Assembly (NCBI GenBank): GCA_963664605.1
Contig: OY761536.1
Coordinates: forward strand, 1,798,001-1,862,000
Reading direction: 5' to 3'
DNA from: JAHOYW01 sp963664605
Lineage (GTDB): Bacteria; Verrucomicrobiota; Lentisphaeria; Victivallales; Victivallaceae
DNA length: 64,000 nucleotides
The notes under the pieces were generated by a model, which made no database searches, had not been told where the DNA came from, and saw only the letters and a program-made list of their open reading frames with translations. This document shows positions 1-8,169 of the stretch, piece after piece (within the stretch, counting starts at the first letter, position 1; every line of letters begins with the position of its first letter). A program made the translations under genes and the position numbers.

Positions 1-202
1 GTGTGTTGCAAAACTGTATCTTGACGGCGCTTTGAGAGCAACAGGAACAGACATTTGCACTCCTGATATAGCCACATCTTCAAGCAGTTTGCAGTTAGGA
101 ACTGGCGTATTTGACGGAATAATAGATGAATTCAGATTTTTTGACCGTGTTTTAACAGAAAAACAAATTTGGGATATTGCGATTTGGGACTTAGCTAATT
201 AA
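1..202 (+). CDS. C-terminal end of a LamG/concanavalin-like secreted protein (partial)
   Basis: The frame is open from position 2 to a TAA at 200-202, so this is the 3' end of a gene that starts outside the window. The 66 visible residues read like the last strands of a LamG / concanavalin A-like lectin domain: KLYLDGAL, then GVFDGIIDEFRFFDRVL and a final helix-like tail. The pattern of a short sugar-facing strand followed by an FDG-IDE-R-F/Y motif is typical of the Laminin_G_3 family, and the same motif closes both LamG units of the large protein at 26142-29282. In this kind of genome such domains usually sit at the C-terminus of large secreted carbohydrate-binding proteins. What the rest of the protein was cannot be seen. 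It probably belongs to the same transcription unit as the next two genes, 39 bp downstream. Confidence 0.75.
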   Translation, partial: CVAKLYLDGALRATGTDICTPDIATSSSSLQLGTGVFDGIIDEFRFFDRVLTEKQIWDIAIWDLAN

Positions 203-241
203 GTTAAAGCAGAAATCTATAGAAATAATCAGGAAGATATA

Positions 242-1639
242 ATGAAGAAAAATGGTTTGGATTGGCTTAAAGATGTTAATATGACTTCATGGTGGTTTTC
301 ATGGGATGATATGAAATGGCCGGCAGATGAAGTTATTGCGCGTTGGAAACAGCGCGCTGATATCTATAAGAAGGCAGGAGTTAACGCCGTCACAACTTTT
401 GGTGTGCATTTCCGATGGGATTGGCTCAATTACTGGGATAAATATGACGCCATGCTTAAAAATATGGTCGATATATGTCATGCCAGAGAAATAAAAGTTG
501 CTGATCACCACAGTAATCAACTTACTCATCATGTCCGTTCTCACGAAGATCGTGTTAAAATCGCAAACAAACAGGACCACCACCTGCCGCTTTTCCCTGA
601 CTCCTGGCAAAATCAAATTATTAATGGGAAAAAACTATCTGAATGGCGTATGGTTTCAGCAATCACTAAAGAGCCTGTTTATATCGAAACATACAATGCG
701 GAAGCCTTCTGCCCGAACAATCCGGATTATAAAGAAGAATACTATAATTATCTGAAACGTCTGGTGAAAAATACAGGTATTGATGCTGTTATGTCGGATG
801 ATACAGCTTTTCATCCTGACATCTATTCCTGTGCCTGTGAACATTGTCGTAATAAATTCAAGAAGTATACAGGAAAATCACTTCCTGAAGTTAACGACAC
901 AATATTTTGGGAAAACTATTCTTCTCCGCTATTTCAAGAATGGATTCAAATGCGTTATGATTCCATTTCTGAGTTTTATAAAGGAGTTAAGCAGGCATTA
1001 CCTGAAGGAACCGCTCTGTGGGCGTGCAGTTGCAGTGATTCACATTCATACAAAGTCAGGCAAGGCTGCAGTATGGAATTGTGGAGTGAAAATATGGATA
1101 TGATTTTCGCTGAAATGTATCATGCTTTTGACCTTGAAAAAAATCCGGACGACATCATTTGCGAACTGGCGGTTGTTTCATCTATTGCTGATTACCGTAA
1201 TAAACAAGCTTTGATTCTTGCATATTCAGACGAAATCAAAGTATTTGAAAAATGGGCCGTCCTCTGTCAGGATTACGGTGTACGTCCATGGTTTTGTCGC
1301 CAAGTCAGAAAAGTTCCCGTTGTATATGAAGAAGAAACTTTAAAGTCAGGTTTTCCAAAGGTAAAAACAGATACAGCAAAACCTTATACTTGCGGGATTG
1401 TTTATTCGCGAGAAGTAAAAAATCAATATGGTGAAAAAGATCTCTCATATTATTTTAAATTCAAAGAAACTGTTCTGAAATCTCACAACTCAGGTTATCA
1501 TCCTCAAATCATCTTTGATGAACTAAAACCTGCTCATATATCATATAAAACGATCTATGCCCCAATGTATGATAAATTGGATGACTCCATGAAACAGTAC
1601 CTATTGCAAACTGGATGTGAACTCAAAAAGGAAATATAA
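242..1639 (+). CDS. Putative TIM-barrel glycoside hydrolase, possibly C-terminally truncated
   Basis: A 465-residue protein without a signal peptide, so probably cytoplasmic. The first ~350 residues resemble hypothetical glycosyl hydrolases related to GH42/GHL families: a WWFSWDDMKW start, GVNAVTTFGVHF in an early strand, IDAVMSDDTAF at a strand end where an acidic catalytic residue is expected, and directly after it a CACEHCRNKFKKYTG cysteine motif that is common in these barrels. The last ~60 residues (PQIIFDEL... YKTIYAPMYDKLDDSMKQYL) look like the beginning of a beta-galactosidase trimerisation (flavodoxin/GATase-like) domain that stops abruptly at ELKKEI. The SGNH gene begins 3 bp after the stop, so a late truncation is possible. 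The substrate is not readable from sequence. The start is the only ATG near a weak purine stretch (aggaagatata). Confidence 0.65.
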   Translation: MKKNGLDWLKDVNMTSWWFSWDDMKWPADEVIARWKQRADIYKKAGVNAVTTFGVHFRWDWLNYWDKYDAMLKNMVDICHAREIKVADHHSNQLTHHVRSHEDRVKIANKQDHHLPLFPDSWQNQIINGKKLSEWRMVSAITKEPVYIETYNAEAFCPNNPDYKEEYYNYLKRLVKNTGIDAVMSDDTAFHPDIYSCACEHCRNKFKKYTGKSLPEVNDTIFWENYSSPLFQEWIQMRYDSISEFYKGVKQALPEGTALWACSCSDSHSYKVRQGCSMELWSENMDMIFAEMYHAFDLEKNPDDIICELAVVSSIADYRNKQALILAYSDEIKVFEKWAVLCQDYGVRPWFCRQVRKVPVVYEEETLKSGFPKVKTDTAKPYTCGIVYSREVKNQYGEKDLSYYFKFKETVLKSHNSGYHPQIIFDELKPAHISYKTIYAPMYDKLDDSMKQYLLQTGCELKKEI

Positions 1640-1642
1640 AAG

Positions 1643-2257
1643 GTGAAAAAATTATTCGTTATCGGGGATAGTATATCCTGTTATTATGGTGAGTATCTTA
1701 AAGCTATGCTTGAAGGATTTTATGAATACGACCGCAAAGGCGGTTCTAATAAACTGGAGGATCTAGACGACTGTACCGACGGCATTAACGGCGGCGACAG
1801 TTCAATGGTACTGGCTTATCTGAAATCTGTTATTAATATGGATTTTTTCAATCCTGACTATCTTTTGTTGAACTGTGGCATCCATGATACGAAAATGCCT
1901 GAGGAAAAACTACAGGTGTCACCTGAGCAGTATAGTAAAAATCTGGAAAAAATATTGGATATTGTGAAAAGTAAAAGCACTAAAGTAATCTGGGTGCGGA
2001 CTACTCCGGTTAATAAACATACTAAGTGCTGGGATTCTCAGGAGATATTGCGACGACAACGCAATATTGACCGCTATAATGATATTGCCGATGAAATAAT
2101 GGCGGGAAATAATGTGCCGGTTATAAATCTGAATAAGTTTACCGTTAATCTCGGTCCCGATATTTATCTTAATAAATTTGACTCTGTACACTTTAACAAC
2201 GAAGCTGCCAGGTTACAGGCAGCTTTTATTGCCGGAAGTGTTATAAGTATGATTTAA
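1643..2257 (+). CDS. SGNH/GDSL-type hydrolase (esterase or deacetylase)
   Basis: A 204-residue protein with the SGNH blocks in order: GDSIS (block I, nucleophile Ser) at residues 8-12, a central LLLNCGIHD stretch (block III-like, with oxyanion Asn and Gly), and DSVHFNNEAA near the C-terminus (block V, catalytic Asp and His). The length fits a single-domain SGNH hydrolase. There is no signal peptide. The start is GTG, 3 bp after the preceding stop codon, which implies translational coupling with the putative glycosidase. In carbohydrate loci such enzymes often remove acetyl or other ester decorations from glycans. That role is inferred from the neighbours only. Confidence 0.8.
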   Translation: MKKLFVIGDSISCYYGEYLKAMLEGFYEYDRKGGSNKLEDLDDCTDGINGGDSSMVLAYLKSVINMDFFNPDYLLLNCGIHDTKMPEEKLQVSPEQYSKNLEKILDIVKSKSTKVIWVRTTPVNKHTKCWDSQEILRRQRNIDRYNDIADEIMAGNNVPVINLNKFTVNLGPDIYLNKFDSVHFNNEAARLQAAFIAGSVISMI

Positions 2258-2335
2258 ACATTTTATCTCGGTACGTCGGGATATAAAAATACAATTTTAA
2301 AAAGAAATAAACAAAAAAAATGAAAGCTGCAGTAA

Positions 2336-2576
2336 TGCGAAAAGCAAATTGAGGATTTACTGGCAATTAACGAGTATCAATGTTTATGCCGCAATCATTG
2401 GAATAACTTTAATGATTGGTTGGCTGACCAGTATACTGAAATTACCCAATTAAAGCAAATTCACGAGGATATAGCCAAAGAGTACTAGTTATTCCTGATG
2501 GAGAAAAAATGCTCTCAGCGTCTACCTATAATCAATATCGCGGGGCTTTGCTGATTCTCTTAACTGTACTTATCAA
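2336..2576 (+). pseudogene. Degenerate coding relic between SGNH gene and LacI gene
   Basis: The 319-bp gap after the SGNH gene has no intact gene. It does contain a 50-codon open stretch from 2336 to a TAG at 2486-2488, entered directly from an in-frame stop, whose translation has ordinary protein composition (for example HWNNFNDWLADQYTEITQL). Around 2488 a coherent reading continues in another frame (RVLVIPDGEKMLSASTYNQY) and runs into the 3' end of the lacI-like gene on the other strand. A short open reading from an ATG at 2320 ends after ten codons. I read this as a gene remnant with at least one frameshift and a lost start; the family is not recognised. The alternative is chance open reading in AT-rich DNA. 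Confidence 0.35.
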
Positions 2577-3539
2577 TTACAATCCAATATTTTTCACGCT
2601 GTCGCGGGTAATCAGTTTGTATGGTAGTACTGAACGTTGCGCTATGGAGGATTTATCCGGGAAAGACTCAATAATATCAGCGGCGATTTCCGCCAAGGCA
2701 ATGTGATCTTGTGTTATGGTTGTCTGTGGAGGTGTCGCATAGCAGGAAAATAGTTTGTGTTCGGAGGCTATTAACGAAATGTCATCAGGAACTCGTTTAT
2801 TGAACAGAGATAAAGCGTAAGCTGCTACTATTCCAGCGTTACCGCCTGGACAAAACAGTCCGTCAATTCCCTGCTTCAGCAGCCTGCCGATTATTTCAAC
2901 GTAATTATCATCCCGGCAAAGATGTATAAATCCAGGGCCTGCAGGTAATCCTCTGGCTTCAAGAGCTTTTGATATGGCTGTGTATCGGGTATCAACATTG
3001 CCAGTACCGGCTGCCCCATGAATGATGCATCCGACTTTACGGCAGCCGCGCTCATAAAGGTGCGCGACAGCCAGATCCATCCCTTGAGCTTCATCTGAGC
3101 GCACCGAATAAATATTTTGTGAATGCAACGGAAGATCGCGATCCACCAGTATCAAAGGTGTTGAAAAGCGGTCAGGCCATTTTGAAAAATCTTCAGGTTC
3201 CGCCCCGATGGCTACCGCTCCGCAAAACTGGATGCTGTCAAGACGCTCAATATTGTCTTGCGGAAGTATTTCAATGCGAAAACCGCGTTTGGGCAGCACA
3301 AGAGTCAATGACATCATTACCATTTCCAGGCAGTTGCGAATTGGATATATTTCATCGCCCGGCAAAATGATTACAACATTGCGTTGTTTGGTAGACAGTC
3401 GCGGGTGGTAATTATGCTTTCTGGCAATGGCGAAAACATGCTCTCTCAATGCCGGTTTGACATTCGGATGATGGCTGAAAACACGTGATACCGTTGCCGG
3501 AGATACCCCAGCTAGTTTTGCAATCTCTTGCAGTTTCAT
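2577..3539 (-). CDS. LacI-family transcriptional regulator
   Basis: A 320-residue regulator. Residues 1-45 form the LacI helix-turn-helix and hinge: MKLQEIAKLAGVSPATVSRV followed by NPV-like spacing and a KHNYHP hinge. The rest is a type I periplasmic-binding-protein fold (VVIILPG, GAVAIGAEP, LAVAHLYERGCRKVGCI, GIDGLFCPGG, TTITQD). The length is slightly shorter than E. coli LacI, as is common for the GalR subgroup. It is transcribed away from the MocA operon at 3720, with a 180-bp shared intergenic region that holds a promoter for each direction and an inverted repeat. It therefore most likely represses that operon and itself, with a sugar or inositol-like metabolite as effector. The effector cannot be named from sequence. 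Confidence 0.9.
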   Translation of the reverse strand: MKLQEIAKLAGVSPATVSRVFSHHPNVKPALREHVFAIARKHNYHPRLSTKQRNVVIILPGDEIYPIRNCLEMVMMSLTLVLPKRGFRIEILPQDNIERLDSIQFCGAVAIGAEPEDFSKWPDRFSTPLILVDRDLPLHSQNIYSVRSDEAQGMDLAVAHLYERGCRKVGCIIHGAAGTGNVDTRYTAISKALEARGLPAGPGFIHLCRDDNYVEIIGRLLKQGIDGLFCPGGNAGIVAAYALSLFNKRVPDDISLIASEHKLFSCYATPPQTTITQDHIALAEIAADIIESFPDKSSIAQRSVLPYKLITRDSVKNIGL

Positions 3540-3570
3540 GATGAATTTTCCTGATTATTGATTCACTTTC

Positions 3571-3599
3571 AATATAGTATATTTTTTTCTGAAAAGCAA
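3571..3599 (-). promoter_or_regulatory. Sigma-70-type promoter for the LacI-family gene
   Basis: On the minus strand TTGCTT (-35, 3599-3594) is followed after exactly 17 bp by TATATT (-10, 3576-3571). The -10 lies 32 bp upstream of the ATG at 3539. The match and spacing are seen directly; activity is inferred. Confidence 0.55.
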
Positions 3600-3629
3600 A
3601 TGTTATTGCATACATCTTTTCAATAATAG

Positions 3630-3671
3630 CTCTTTAAAGGTATTGATATATTGAAACTTAAAGAGTATCAT
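3630..3671 (+). promoter_or_regulatory. Promoter and inverted-repeat operator candidate upstream of the MocA operon
   Basis: TTGATA (3643-3648) and TATCAT (3666-3671) are separated by 17 bp and make a reasonable sigma-70 promoter about 50 bp before the first MocA gene. An 8-bp perfect inverted repeat, CTCTTTAA (3630-3637) and TTAAAGAG (3658-3665), brackets the -35 box and ends exactly at the -10 box. The sequence ATTGATATA also occurs twice, 28 bp apart (3642-3650 and 3670-3678). A LacI-type dimer bound here would block the promoter. Binding by the divergent regulator is inference. Confidence 0.5.
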
Positions 3672-3719
3672 TGATATAAGAAACACCTTAACATCAACAA
3701 CCAATAAGGTATAAATATT

Positions 3720-4781
3720 ATGAGCAAGATAAAATTTGGAATCTGGGGCTTTGGCCGCATGGGTGCACAACACGGAAGATTCTATGCTATGGAACAGGAC
3801 AAATTCGAGTTGGTCGCGGCCTGTGACACTAATGAGCAAAGGCTTACCGCTGCAAAAGATAAATATGCATGTTCAGTTTATTCTGATTCAAGGGAATTTT
3901 TGAACAATCCAGAAATGGAACTGGTGGTAATTGTGACGTTGTCACTAGATCATACCCGTCATGCTTTGGAGGCTCTTGAAAGCGGCAAATATGTTCTGCT
4001 TGATAAACCGATCGCCATCACTGACGCCGAACTTGAAGCCTTGCAGCAGGCTGATAAAAAATACCCCGGCAAATTGTTTATCCTGCATAATCTGCGTTTT
4101 GAACCTGGATTTGAAGCAATACAGAAGGAAATTGCCCGCGGATTACTTGGTGAAATCAACATGATTAAACTGCGCAGGCACCATCGTACCTGGTATTTCC
4201 GTTCAGACTGGCAAACTCTTCTCGAGTATGGCGGCGGCCTGCTGAACAATTGGGGGAACCACGATATCGACCATGCAGTTCAATTGCTTGGATGCCATCC
4301 TAATGAAATTTGCAGCAGCTTATGGCATGCAAGCGCAGGCGGAACCGGTGACGACCATGTGAAAATTATTCTCAAAGGCGGTAATAACCGCCTTGCCGAC
4401 CTTGAAATCAGTTATAACGTAGCTTTACCTGAACTTTACTGCACCGTTTACGGGGCAAAGGGAGCGCTTGTACTTAATTCGGATATGGACGAAATACAAG
4501 CCAGGTATATTGATCCTGAATTTGAAATACCTGATTTAGAGATAGAAACAAATACATTCATCTATAATCAAAATGCCGATATCCCGTGGATAGAGGAAAA
4601 AATAAAAGTTGATTTTCACGGCAACATGTGGGAATACATTGACCGCAAACTCATAAGGTTTTTGTATGACGAGATCATAAACGGTGTTCCCTCCCCGATC
4701 AAAAACAGCGATGCTTTTGAAACCGTTCGGATCATGCAGGAAGTTAAAAAGCAAAATCCCCAGTTTGATTGGATAAAGTAA
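3720..4781 (+). CDS. Gfo/Idh/MocA-family NAD(P)-dependent oxidoreductase (first of three)
   Basis: A 353-residue cytoplasmic dehydrogenase. The Rossmann nucleotide motif GFGRMG is at residues 10-15, the acidic end of strand 2 is AACD, and the family EKP motif appears as LLDKPIA at 94-99, with Asp in place of Glu. The C-terminal Gfo/Idh/MocA substrate domain has the NNWGNHDIDHAVQLLG segment, whose Asp and His correspond to the usual catalytic residues. The family oxidises or reduces hydroxyls of sugars, inositols or their acids; the substrate cannot be assigned. It is the first gene of an operon with two paralogues and a quinone-oxidoreductase-like gene. An aataagg ribosome site lies upstream of the ATG. 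Confidence 0.88.
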   Translation: MSKIKFGIWGFGRMGAQHGRFYAMEQDKFELVAACDTNEQRLTAAKDKYACSVYSDSREFLNNPEMELVVIVTLSLDHTRHALEALESGKYVLLDKPIAITDAELEALQQADKKYPGKLFILHNLRFEPGFEAIQKEIARGLLGEINMIKLRRHHRTWYFRSDWQTLLEYGGGLLNNWGNHDIDHAVQLLGCHPNEICSSLWHASAGGTGDDHVKIILKGGNNRLADLEISYNVALPELYCTVYGAKGALVLNSDMDEIQARYIDPEFEIPDLEIETNTFIYNQNADIPWIEEKIKVDFHGNMWEYIDRKLIRFLYDEIINGVPSPIKNSDAFETVRIMQEVKKQNPQFDWIK

Positions 4782-4804
4782 AGAATGATTTAAGGATTAT
4801 GGTC

Positions 4805-5953
4805 ATGAAAAACTGGAAAGTTGCAATAGCGCGAGACACAGCCACTCCATGCCTTGGCTTTCACGGGCTGCACGTGGGATTCCGCGGTCTGCCTGATGTA
4901 GAAGTCGTTGGATTTTTCGACTCCAAAGCTGATGACCTTGAAACGATCATGGCGGCAACAGAAGCCAGGCGTCACTATCGTGATTACATACAAATGCTGG
5001 ATTCAGAAAAACCGGATATTGTAGTGCTTTGTTCGCGCCATCCGTACGACCATTTTGCTCAAATAAAGCAAGCCGCTGAAAGGGGAATCCACATTTATTG
5101 TGAAAAGCCGATGACTGTAAGCTTGAAGGAAGCGGACGCGATCATTGAACTGGTTGAAAAGCATAATATCAAACTATGCATGGCACATCCTGCCCGATAT
5201 AACTCAACTTTTCTAAAGATGAAGAAAATGATTGAGGCTGGCAAAATCGGAAAACCGCTGACAATTCACGGCAGAGGCAAAAGTGATTACCGTGGCGGCG
5301 GAGAGGATTTGATGGTGCTCGGAACTCATATTCTCGACCTGCAAACGTTCTTTTTCGGAGAACCGGAATCGGTATATGCGGAAGTAATGTATAAAGGAAA
5401 GCCAATCTCTAAAAGACAAGTTTGCAAAACAGTTGAGCCGATCGGTCCAACAGCAGGTGATGATATTTTTGCCGCGTTCCGTTTTCCAAACGGGGTGCGC
5501 GGCGTATTTGAAAGTAAACGCGGTCTTGTAGACCTGAGCAAACAAGAAACACAAATGGGGATTGCTGTAATCGGAACAAAAGGCACACTTTCATTGCGTT
5601 TCGATGATTTTAAAGATGCTGTTCTCAGAATAAGCCGATTGCCTTCTCCTCCTGATTGTGATGCGTGTTTAGAAGAAGTACGGGTCGTGGACAAGCGTTC
5701 TATCCCGAATGCGGCACCGTTAGATTATTCATTGAGAGGCGCTCAAACGCCGAGAGCATCCATGTTTCTTGAGAGCAACCGTTATGCTGTCTGGGATTTG
5801 ATGAACGCTATTGAAGAAGACTGTCAACCAGTTTCAAATATGTATAATGCACGCACTGTACTGGAAATGATTTATGGCATTTACGCTTCGAGCCTCGAAA
5901 GCAGAATAGTTGAATTTCCTTTGACAAACAGAAATCACCCGCTGGGTGAATAA
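4805..5953 (+). CDS. Gfo/Idh/MocA-family oxidoreductase (second of three)
   Basis: I choose the ATG at 4805 because AAGGA at 4792-4796 is 8 bp upstream; longer in-frame starts would overlap the previous gene or sit 2 bp from the SD. The protein then has 382 residues, starting MKNWKVAIARD. The N-terminal Rossmann fold lacks the textbook GxGxxG (the equivalent stretch is LGFHGLHVGFRG), but the conserved IYCEKPMTV motif is intact, and LGTHILDLQTFFFG in the C-terminal domain matches the GxHxxD catalytic segment. The C-terminal part is longer than in its neighbours. It lies 23 bp after the first MocA gene. The group is typical of dehydrogenases acting on sugar acids or cyclitols. The divergent nucleotide loop is unusual and may change cofactor binding. 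Confidence 0.85.
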   Translation: MKNWKVAIARDTATPCLGFHGLHVGFRGLPDVEVVGFFDSKADDLETIMAATEARRHYRDYIQMLDSEKPDIVVLCSRHPYDHFAQIKQAAERGIHIYCEKPMTVSLKEADAIIELVEKHNIKLCMAHPARYNSTFLKMKKMIEAGKIGKPLTIHGRGKSDYRGGGEDLMVLGTHILDLQTFFFGEPESVYAEVMYKGKPISKRQVCKTVEPIGPTAGDDIFAAFRFPNGVRGVFESKRGLVDLSKQETQMGIAVIGTKGTLSLRFDDFKDAVLRISRLPSPPDCDACLEEVRVVDKRSIPNAAPLDYSLRGAQTPRASMFLESNRYAVWDLMNAIEEDCQPVSNMYNARTVLEMIYGIYASSLESRIVEFPLTNRNHPLGE

Positions 5954-5967
5954 GTGGAGCAAGTAAA

Positions 5968-6987
5968 ATGAAACGAATCAAAATAGGTCAAATCGGGATT
6001 TGCCATGAGCATGCAGACGGCAAAATAAAAACCTTAAAGAAGTTGTCCGACATTTTTGAAATTGTCGGAGTGGTTGATGATCGCGCTTCAACAGCGGCAA
6101 AATTTGCAGGCAGCAATCTGGAACCTTACGAAGGCTTAAAATGGATGACTGAAGAAGAGCTATTCAATACTCCAGGGCTACAGGCGGTTACTGTTGAAGT
6201 CCCGAATACCGACTTGGTTCCGACTGCGCTTCGCTGTATGGAACATGGTTTAGCAATGCATATGGACAAACCCGGCGGAGAGGACTTGGAACTTTTTGGC
6301 AAACTGCTTGCTGGTTGCAAAGCCCAAAAACTACCTTTCCAAATGGGCTATATGTTCCGCAATAATCCCGCTATGCAATGGTGCGCTAAAGCTTTACGAC
6401 GTGGCTGGCTTGGGGATGTTTCCGAAATCCAAGCGAATATGAATCACAATTACGGCGGTGACGAATATCAACAATATATGGGTAAATTCAAAGGCGGTAT
6501 CATGTTCAATCTAGGGTGCCATCTGATAGATACAGTTATTTCATTGTTAGGGGCTCCGGAGCAAATAACCCCGTTTTTGAAATCTGCTCCCCAGGACGAT
6601 GAAAATATCAAGAACAATTGTATGGCGGTATTGGACTATCCGCATGCAACCGTTATTTTGCGCGCCTGCAGCCGTGAAATTGGCGGACTGAATAATCGAC
6701 GCTTCAAAATCTGCGGAACCAAAGGAACTGTCGAATTCAGCCCGCTTGAACGTTTTGACGGTCAGCCGTTTAAGATTCAAGTGACATTGCTTGAGCCCAA
6801 TGAAGAATATGAAGCCGGAACCCATATTTTGGATTTCGGCATTATAGAAGATCGTTATGAAGACCAGTTACTGGAATTCGCGAAAATGATTAACGGGGAA
6901 ATTGAAAATCCCTACGCCTATGAACACGATTATCTGGTACAGAAAGTAGTTTTAGCTGCTGCCGGATATACAAAATGGAAAAAATGA
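5968..6987 (+). CDS. Gfo/Idh/MocA-family oxidoreductase (third of three)
   Basis: A 339-residue protein starting MKRIKIGQIGICHEHADGKI. The nucleotide loop is GQIGICHEHADG, so the third glycine is displaced and two histidines lie in the loop. This IGICHEHA pattern is shared by a MocA subgroup. The family motif reads HMDKPGGED instead of EKP. The catalytic segment NLGCHLIDTVISLLG is intact, and a CGTKGTVEFSP turn is typical of the C-terminal beta sheet. It follows the second MocA gene by 14 bp with a GGAG site (gtggagcaagtaaaatg). Three paralogues with three different nucleotide-loop and EKP variants in one operon suggest successive steps of one pathway, such as oxidation, epimerisation and reduction, rather than redundancy. 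Confidence 0.85.
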   Translation: MKRIKIGQIGICHEHADGKIKTLKKLSDIFEIVGVVDDRASTAAKFAGSNLEPYEGLKWMTEEELFNTPGLQAVTVEVPNTDLVPTALRCMEHGLAMHMDKPGGEDLELFGKLLAGCKAQKLPFQMGYMFRNNPAMQWCAKALRRGWLGDVSEIQANMNHNYGGDEYQQYMGKFKGGIMFNLGCHLIDTVISLLGAPEQITPFLKSAPQDDENIKNNCMAVLDYPHATVILRACSREIGGLNNRRFKICGTKGTVEFSPLERFDGQPFKIQVTLLEPNEEYEAGTHILDFGIIEDRYEDQLLEFAKMINGEIENPYAYEHDYLVQKVVLAAAGYTKWKK

Positions 6988-6988
6988 A

Positions 6989-7945
6989 ATGCATGCAATC
7001 CTGATTACAGAAGATAAATCACTAGTTTGGAGTGAAGCGCCGGAACCGGTACGCAAAGAAAATGAAATAATAATTGAAGTACATGCCGCAGCGCTCAACC
7101 GTGCCGATCTGATGCAGCGGGCGGGCAATTACCCACCGCCTCCGGGCTGGCCGGAATGGATGGGGCTAGAAGTAGCCGGGATTGTAGCTGAAGCTCCTGA
7201 AGGCGGACGCTGGCAGATTGGCGATAAAGTTTGCGCACTTTTGGGCGGAGGCGGTTATGCGGAAAAAGTCACAGTCCCCGCAGATATGGTTCTTCCTGTT
7301 CCAGATGGGATTTCAATGGAAGAAGCCGCCGCAATACCTGAAGTGTTCGCAACTGCTTACTTGAACTTGTGCATTGAAGGCGAAATGAAAGCCGGGGATA
7401 CTGTATTTATTCAGGCTGGCGCCAGCGGTTTGGGAACAGCGTCGATTCAGTTGGCAAAAAAATGCGGAGTTAAAGTCGTTACCACCGTTGGCTCTGACGA
7501 AAAAGTTGAATTTGTGCTCGAGCTCGGGGCTGATGTGGTAATCAACCGCAAAAAAGAAAATATCGCACAGGTGCTTGCAGAACACCCCGTAGATGTAGCT
7601 CTGGACTGCGTAGCCGGTCCCGGACTTGGAGCCTGCCTTGAAACCATGAACAGGGGCGGTCGTTGGATCGTTATCGCGACTCTGGGCGGAGCAAAAACTG
7701 AATTGAATATGCTGGATTTCTTTAAACGCGGCGTAAAACTTATCGGCAGCACTTTAAGAAGCAGAACTTCCGAAATGAAAGCTGAAATCCTCGCAGGATT
7801 ACAGAAAAAACTCTGGGGATCTTTTTCAACGGGAGAAACTAAGGTCTTAATCCATAAGGCCTTGCCTGTCACAGAAGCGGAAGCGGCTCATGCCATTCTT
7901 GAGAACAATGAAAATATAGGAAAAGTAGTATTACTGGTCAAATAA
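6989..7945 (+). CDS. Zinc-independent NAD(P)H quinone oxidoreductase (PIG3-like MDR family)
   Basis: A 318-residue medium-chain dehydrogenase/reductase without the catalytic and structural zinc cysteines. The N-terminal GroES-like domain has ALNRADLMQRAGNYPPPPG and GLEVAG, which are hallmarks of the TP53I3/PIG3 quinone oxidoreductase group. The Rossmann half has FIQAGASGLGTASIQLAKK with the nucleotide loop, then TTVGSDEK and VDVALDCVAG. It starts 1 bp after the third MocA stop, so it is the last gene of that operon and probably translationally coupled. Its presence suggests that the pathway yields a reactive enone or quinone-like intermediate, or needs redox balancing. This is inference. After it the operon ends without a clear T-tract terminator. 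Confidence 0.85.
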   Translation: MHAILITEDKSLVWSEAPEPVRKENEIIIEVHAAALNRADLMQRAGNYPPPPGWPEWMGLEVAGIVAEAPEGGRWQIGDKVCALLGGGGYAEKVTVPADMVLPVPDGISMEEAAAIPEVFATAYLNLCIEGEMKAGDTVFIQAGASGLGTASIQLAKKCGVKVVTTVGSDEKVEFVLELGADVVINRKKENIAQVLAEHPVDVALDCVAGPGLGACLETMNRGGRWIVIATLGGAKTELNMLDFFKRGVKLIGSTLRSRTSEMKAEILAGLQKKLWGSFSTGETKVLIHKALPVTEAEAAHAILENNENIGKVVLLVK

Positions 7946-8021
7946 TGAAGCTGTACATGTTTCAAAGCTGAATAATCAGGACAAAAAATAAAATCTTCCT
8001 GGAGGAGATTTGGTTGCGCAA

Positions 8022-8049
8022 TTTTATCTGTAATATATAACAGATAAAA
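8022..8049. repeat. 10-bp perfect inverted repeat upstream of the GntR-LacI gene
   Basis: TTTTATCTGT (8022-8031) and ACAGATAAAA (8040-8049) are exact reverse complements around an 8-bp AT spacer. The stem is AT-rich and not followed by a long T-run, so an operator is more likely than an efficient terminator. The ATCTGT/ACAGAT half-sites recur in the palindrome before the second pseudopilin (25211-25229). Confidence 0.5.
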
Positions 8050-8103
8050 ATTAAATTGGGGAGATTATTTTAATTTTTTTAGCTGAATTTATTCTTAAAG
8101 CAG

Positions 8104-8132
8104 TTGACAAATCACAAACCATCACTTATAAT
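8104..8132 (+). promoter_or_regulatory. Consensus sigma-70 promoter of the GntR-LacI regulator gene
   Basis: TTGACA (8104-8109), a 17-bp spacer and TATAAT (8127-8132) match the bacterial consensus exactly. The octamer ATCACTTA occurs twice across the -10 region (8121-8128 and 8131-8138) and could be a regulator contact site. The expected transcript start lies about 30 bp before the ATG at 8170. Confidence 0.75.
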
Positions 8133-8169
8133 CACTTATGTATATTTCAATAATTAACTGAGTTGCATT

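Noticed and set aside
2509..2706. A 65-codon plus-strand ORF
   Set aside because: Its second half is antisense to the lacI-like gene. Only the first ~23 codons are protein-like, and these are treated as part of the relic at 2336-2576.
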